A DNA stretch of 64,000 bases from Paenibacillus terrigena DSM 21567 (GTDB taxonomy: Bacteria > Bacillota > Bacilli > Paenibacillales > Paenibacillaceae): assembly GCF_000374845.1 (NCBI RefSeq), contig NZ_KB895417.1:311661-375660 (forward strand), in the 5' to 3' direction. The notes beneath the pieces are model-generated. The model had not been told where the DNA came from. It did no database searches and saw only the letters and a list, made by a program, of their open reading frames with translations. Both the position numbers and the translations under genes were made by a program. Of the stretch, positions 61,325 through 64,000 are shown piece after piece. Each line of letters opens with the position of its first letter. Within the stretch, counting starts at the first letter, position 1.

Positions 61325-62108
61325 TGTGCAGCGCTTAAGTATTAGTGTACAGACGGAACGAGGAATAACCCAAGCGGTCCAAGAGGTTTCTTTTCAAATT
61401 GAGGCGGGGAAGGTACTTGGGATTGTGGGCGAGAGCGGCTGCGGAAAATCAATGACATGTATGTCCATCCTTGGATTGCTGCCTTTATCAGCTAGAATGG
61501 ACCATGGCAGCATGAAGCTGCGCGGGCAGGGTTTAACGGATATGACCGCCAATCAATTACGCCATATACGGGGACGCGAGCTATCGCTTGTTCTGCAAAA
61601 TCCGATGACCGCTTTTAATCCTGCATTAACAATCGGTAAACAATTTATCGAAACGTTGAGAACACATGCCAAGCTGTCGCAACAACGAGCGAAAGAGATG
61701 GCTATAGACTGCTTGAAGCAGATGAATCTAGCGGAACCAGAACGTATCCTGAAGCAATATCCCTTTGAATTAAGCGGAGGGATGCTGCAGCGTATTATGA
61801 TTGCGTTATCCCTATCGATGAAGCCCTCTCTCATTATTGCGGATGAACCGACAACGGCGCTCGATAATGTTAACCGACACCATGTCATGGAGGCCTTTCG
61901 CTCGATAAAAGCAGCCGGCCATACATCCATACTCCTTGTATCGCATGATTTGAGCGTGATTGCCGGCCTTGCGGATCATATCATAGTTATGAAGGACGGG
62001 CTTATTGTGGAGCAAGGGGATGCAGATCGTCTCATGGCAGATCCGAAACATGAATATACCAAGATGTTATGGGATGCAAGACTTACCGTGAACAGTAGGA
62101 ATGAATAG
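61299..62108 (+). CDS. ABC transporter ATPase (CntD/NikD-like)
   Basis: A 269-residue ATPase. Walker A GESGCGKSM, Q-loop LVLQNPMTAFNPALT, signature ELSGGMLQRIMIALSL, Walker B LIIADEPTTAL followed by DNVNRH (in place of the usual DVTVQ). The ATG at 61299 has GGGGGG upstream; the frame opens earlier at 61224 inside the permease gene. Pairs with the truncated ATPase at the right edge. Confidence 0.87.
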   Translation: MKEREIILDVQRLSISVQTERGITQAVQEVSFQIEAGKVLGIVGESGCGKSMTCMSILGLLPLSARMDHGSMKLRGQGLTDMTANQLRHIRGRELSLVLQNPMTAFNPALTIGKQFIETLRTHAKLSQQRAKEMAIDCLKQMNLAEPERILKQYPFELSGGMLQRIMIALSLSMKPSLIIADEPTTALDNVNRHHVMEAFRSIKAAGHTSILLVSHDLSVIAGLADHIIVMKDGLIVEQGDADRLMADPKHEYTKMLWDARLTVNSRNE

Positions 62109-62121
62109 GAGTCGACTTGAA

Positions 62122-63321
62122 ATGAATGCTATGCGCACTGAAAATCCTTTAAGCAATCGAGCCGTTTGGTTGTATGCGGTTGCTTTTATCTTTTACGCCA
62201 CCAATCATATGCTCATTATTGGGCTTCCGTTTTTTTCTCAGACGCTTGGTGCAGGAAGTACAGAAATTGGTATAATCATGGGTTCTTATATGTTTGTGTC
62301 GATGTTTTTACGGCCTGTCGCAGGTGCGATTGTCGATCGGTTTGGTTCAAGGAACATATTCATCATCGCGTTAGTGCTGAATGCTATCGTGCTTCTTAGC
62401 TATACGATAGAGAACCTGTGGGTGTTTGCGGTCATGCGAGCGCTGCAAGGGGCCATCCTTGCCTTTTTCTCGATGACCATTCATTTGCTGATTATCGATT
62501 TATTGTCGGATAAAGAACGGGGACAAGGCCTGTCGCTGCTCTCGTTATCCTCCATGCTGCCATATACTTTTGTACCTGCACTTGTTCTCTTCATGAAGGA
62601 TCAGGTTACGATGACTACCATGCTGCTTATGTTTGCTGGACTTGGATTTTTTAATATTTTACTCGGGATCCGTTTGTTCCGCATCATGCGAGATACTTCT
62701 TCTGATGATACCCAGGCAAAGAAGGAGAAGGGGGAGAAAGAGTTCGATAAAGGGAACAAGCGTATCGGGAAAGATATATTTTTTCCATCGCTTGTTATGC
62801 TCCTCGCTTCGATTGTCTTTAGTGTTTCGCCCACGTTCCTTCCTCTTTATTTGGAGAGTCAAGGGCAACAGACAGCACCGCTTTATTTTCTGACGGAGAC
62901 GGGCGTGCTGATCTTGATCCGGTTTTTTGGCCGAAAATATATTCCTTCTTCTGATTCGTATCCCAAGTGGCTGCTTGTTGCGCTTGTAGCCTGCTTCACA
63001 TGTTCTCCAGCGCTTCTTTCATTGTCATTCTCTTTACCTGTACTGCTTACCGCGGCGGTGTGTAATGGACTGGCTTTATCTTTGTTATATCCGACGCTTA
63101 TGACGTATATTACGTTCATCGTCCCTGAGAAAGTTCGCGGGTATTCCATCGGCTGGTTTATTGCTGCAGCGGACCTCGGCACGTCATCAGGCGCATTACT
63201 CATGGGATTTCTGGCAGACTTCTATTCGTATCGAGGAATGCTTATCACGGCAGCGGTATTAGGGGCTGTTACCTTGCTGCTCTCCTTGTTGCATCGTGGA
63301 CAAAAGGCGGTGAATCCATGA
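62122..63321 (+). CDS. MFS exporter, CntE-like
   Basis: A 399-residue major facilitator protein with 12 helices. Motif A-like GAIVDRFGSRNIFI lies between helices 2 and 3, and the central cytoplasmic loop is highly charged (SSDDTQAKKEKGEKEFDKGN). Embedded between the two ATPase genes of a NikA-type importer, it matches the arrangement of the staphylopine exporter CntE. AGGAG lies ten bases before the ATG at 62122. The export of a nicotianamine-like metallophore is inferred from the operon. Confidence 0.75.
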   Translation: MNAMRTENPLSNRAVWLYAVAFIFYATNHMLIIGLPFFSQTLGAGSTEIGIIMGSYMFVSMFLRPVAGAIVDRFGSRNIFIIALVLNAIVLLSYTIENLWVFAVMRALQGAILAFFSMTIHLLIIDLLSDKERGQGLSLLSLSSMLPYTFVPALVLFMKDQVTMTTMLLMFAGLGFFNILLGIRLFRIMRDTSSDDTQAKKEKGEKEFDKGNKRIGKDIFFPSLVMLLASIVFSVSPTFLPLYLESQGQQTAPLYFLTETGVLILIRFFGRKYIPSSDSYPKWLLVALVACFTCSPALLSLSFSLPVLLTAAVCNGLALSLLYPTLMTYITFIVPEKVRGYSIGWFIAAADLGTSSGALLMGFLADFYSYRGMLITAAVLGAVTLLLSLLHRGQKAVNP

Positions 63322-64000
63322 GTCTGCTTGTAGCCGATCAATTATCCAAAACTTATAAGTCAACAGGTTGGTTTCGTTCAGATCAGTCCGCTGATCAAGG
63401 CGTGCATCATATCTCTTTTACGATTGAAAGCGGAAGTTGTCTTGGATTATTAGGGGAGAGCGGCGCAGGCAAAAGCACCATCGGTAAGATCATTTTGGGG
63501 CTGCTTGCGCCAGATAGCGGGAAAGTGCTGTTTCAAGGCGTTGATTTATATGCTGCATCCCGAAGTCAGAGAAAGGAATTACGACGTGATTTACAGGTTG
63601 TTTTTCAGGATAGTTATTCCGCTGTGAATCCCCGTATGACGATCAAACAAATTATTGGTGAGCCTTTGCGAAATTATGAACGGTTATCGGCAAAGGAAGA
63701 GATTCGTGTGATTTCCGAATTGCTGGAGATGATGGGGCTCCGAGCTGATGATATGTATAAAATGCCAAGCCAAATGAGCGGCGGACAATTACAACGTGTC
63801 AATATTGCGAGAGCCATTGCATTAAAACCGAAGCTCGTCGTGCTTGATGAACCTGTTAGCAGCTTAGATATGATCGTGCAAAAACAAATTTTACTTCACC
63901 TGAAAGAATTAAAAGAGAAGCACGGATTCTCATATTTGTTTATTTCCCACGATGTCATGGCCATTCATACCCTCTCCGATCAAGTTGCTGTCCTGGACAA
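63318..64000 (+). CDS. ABC transporter ATPase (CntF/NikE-like), 5' part
   Basis: The first 227 residues of an ATPase that continues past the right edge. Walker A GESGAGKSTIGK, Q-loop VVFQDSYSAVNPRMT, signature QMSGGQLQRVNIARAI, Walker B LVVLDEPVSSLD. Its ATG overlaps the MFS stop by four bases. With the gene at 61299 it would form the ATPase heterodimer. Confidence 0.87.
   Translation, partial: MSLLVADQLSKTYKSTGWFRSDQSADQGVHHISFTIESGSCLGLLGESGAGKSTIGKIILGLLAPDSGKVLFQGVDLYAASRSQRKELRRDLQVVFQDSYSAVNPRMTIKQIIGEPLRNYERLSAKEEIRVISELLEMMGLRADDMYKMPSQMSGGQLQRVNIARAIALKPKLVVLDEPVSSLDMIVQKQILLHLKELKEKHGFSYLFISHDVMAIHTLSDQVAVLD

Overview
The window looks like a chromosomal segment of an endospore-forming member of the Bacillales, most likely Paenibacillus or a close relative. 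Supporting signs are spore genes (sspH, tlp, cmpA, a ydcC homologue), a menaquinol oxidase (qoxABCD), HrcA/CIRCE control of groESL, T-box and M-box leaders, an SLH-anchored GH18 enzyme, and a B. subtilis-like block ydcC-alr-ndoAI-ndoA-tex-cmpA-sprT followed by tRNA genes. Names come from reading the sequence by eye; no database search was run.

Layout. 1-6.4 kb: the 3' end of tsaD, a ccdC homologue, a dense cluster of DnaA boxes, the ABC-F gene ydiF, a 5-formyl-THF cyclo-ligase, moaB with a decayed moeA-like remnant, and tatA-tatC. 6.4-11.3 kb: a small Pro/Gly-rich protein, groESL, an HsmA-like membrane protein, and T-box-controlled tyrS. 11.4-20 kb: two cyclic-di-GMP loci with an SDR gene, a cupin gene and an LCP gene between them. 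The second locus (HD-GYP plus a CheA P1/P2-like protein) lies just outside a tyrosine recombinase gene bounded by 24-bp inverted repeats, with a strong promoter inside the repeats pointing at the HD-GYP gene. This is the arrangement of an invertible promoter switch and is the best candidate for an undescribed system here. 20-25.7 kb: qoxABCD and cysK. 26-38 kb: GH18-SLH enzyme, a maltodextrin-type ABC importer with its LacI regulator and operators, two tandem esterases, a YetF-like protein, a GH18 lipoprotein, and a probable sigma-G operon (CBS protein plus sspH). 38-45.4 kb: mgtA behind an M-box and an additional structured leader, then a glycine-betaine importer divergent from gbsR.

45.4-57.6 kb: two arrays of a 51-bp hairpin repeat (6 and 7 units) flank a small nuclease-like gene. 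Then come the alr/toxin-antitoxin/tex/cmpA/sprT block, several copies of a second, terminator-like repeat, a decayed partial duplicate of sprT, five tRNA genes (Asn, Ser, Glu, Lys, Leu), tlp, an AlkA-type glycosylase and a CorA-type channel. 57.7-64 kb: a Fur-box operon for an Opp/Nik-type importer with an embedded MFS exporter, resembling the cnt (staphylopine-type metallophore) system; its last gene runs off the right edge.

Three dispersed repeat families (about 60 bp, 100 bp and 51 bp) give the window much of its unexplained structure.
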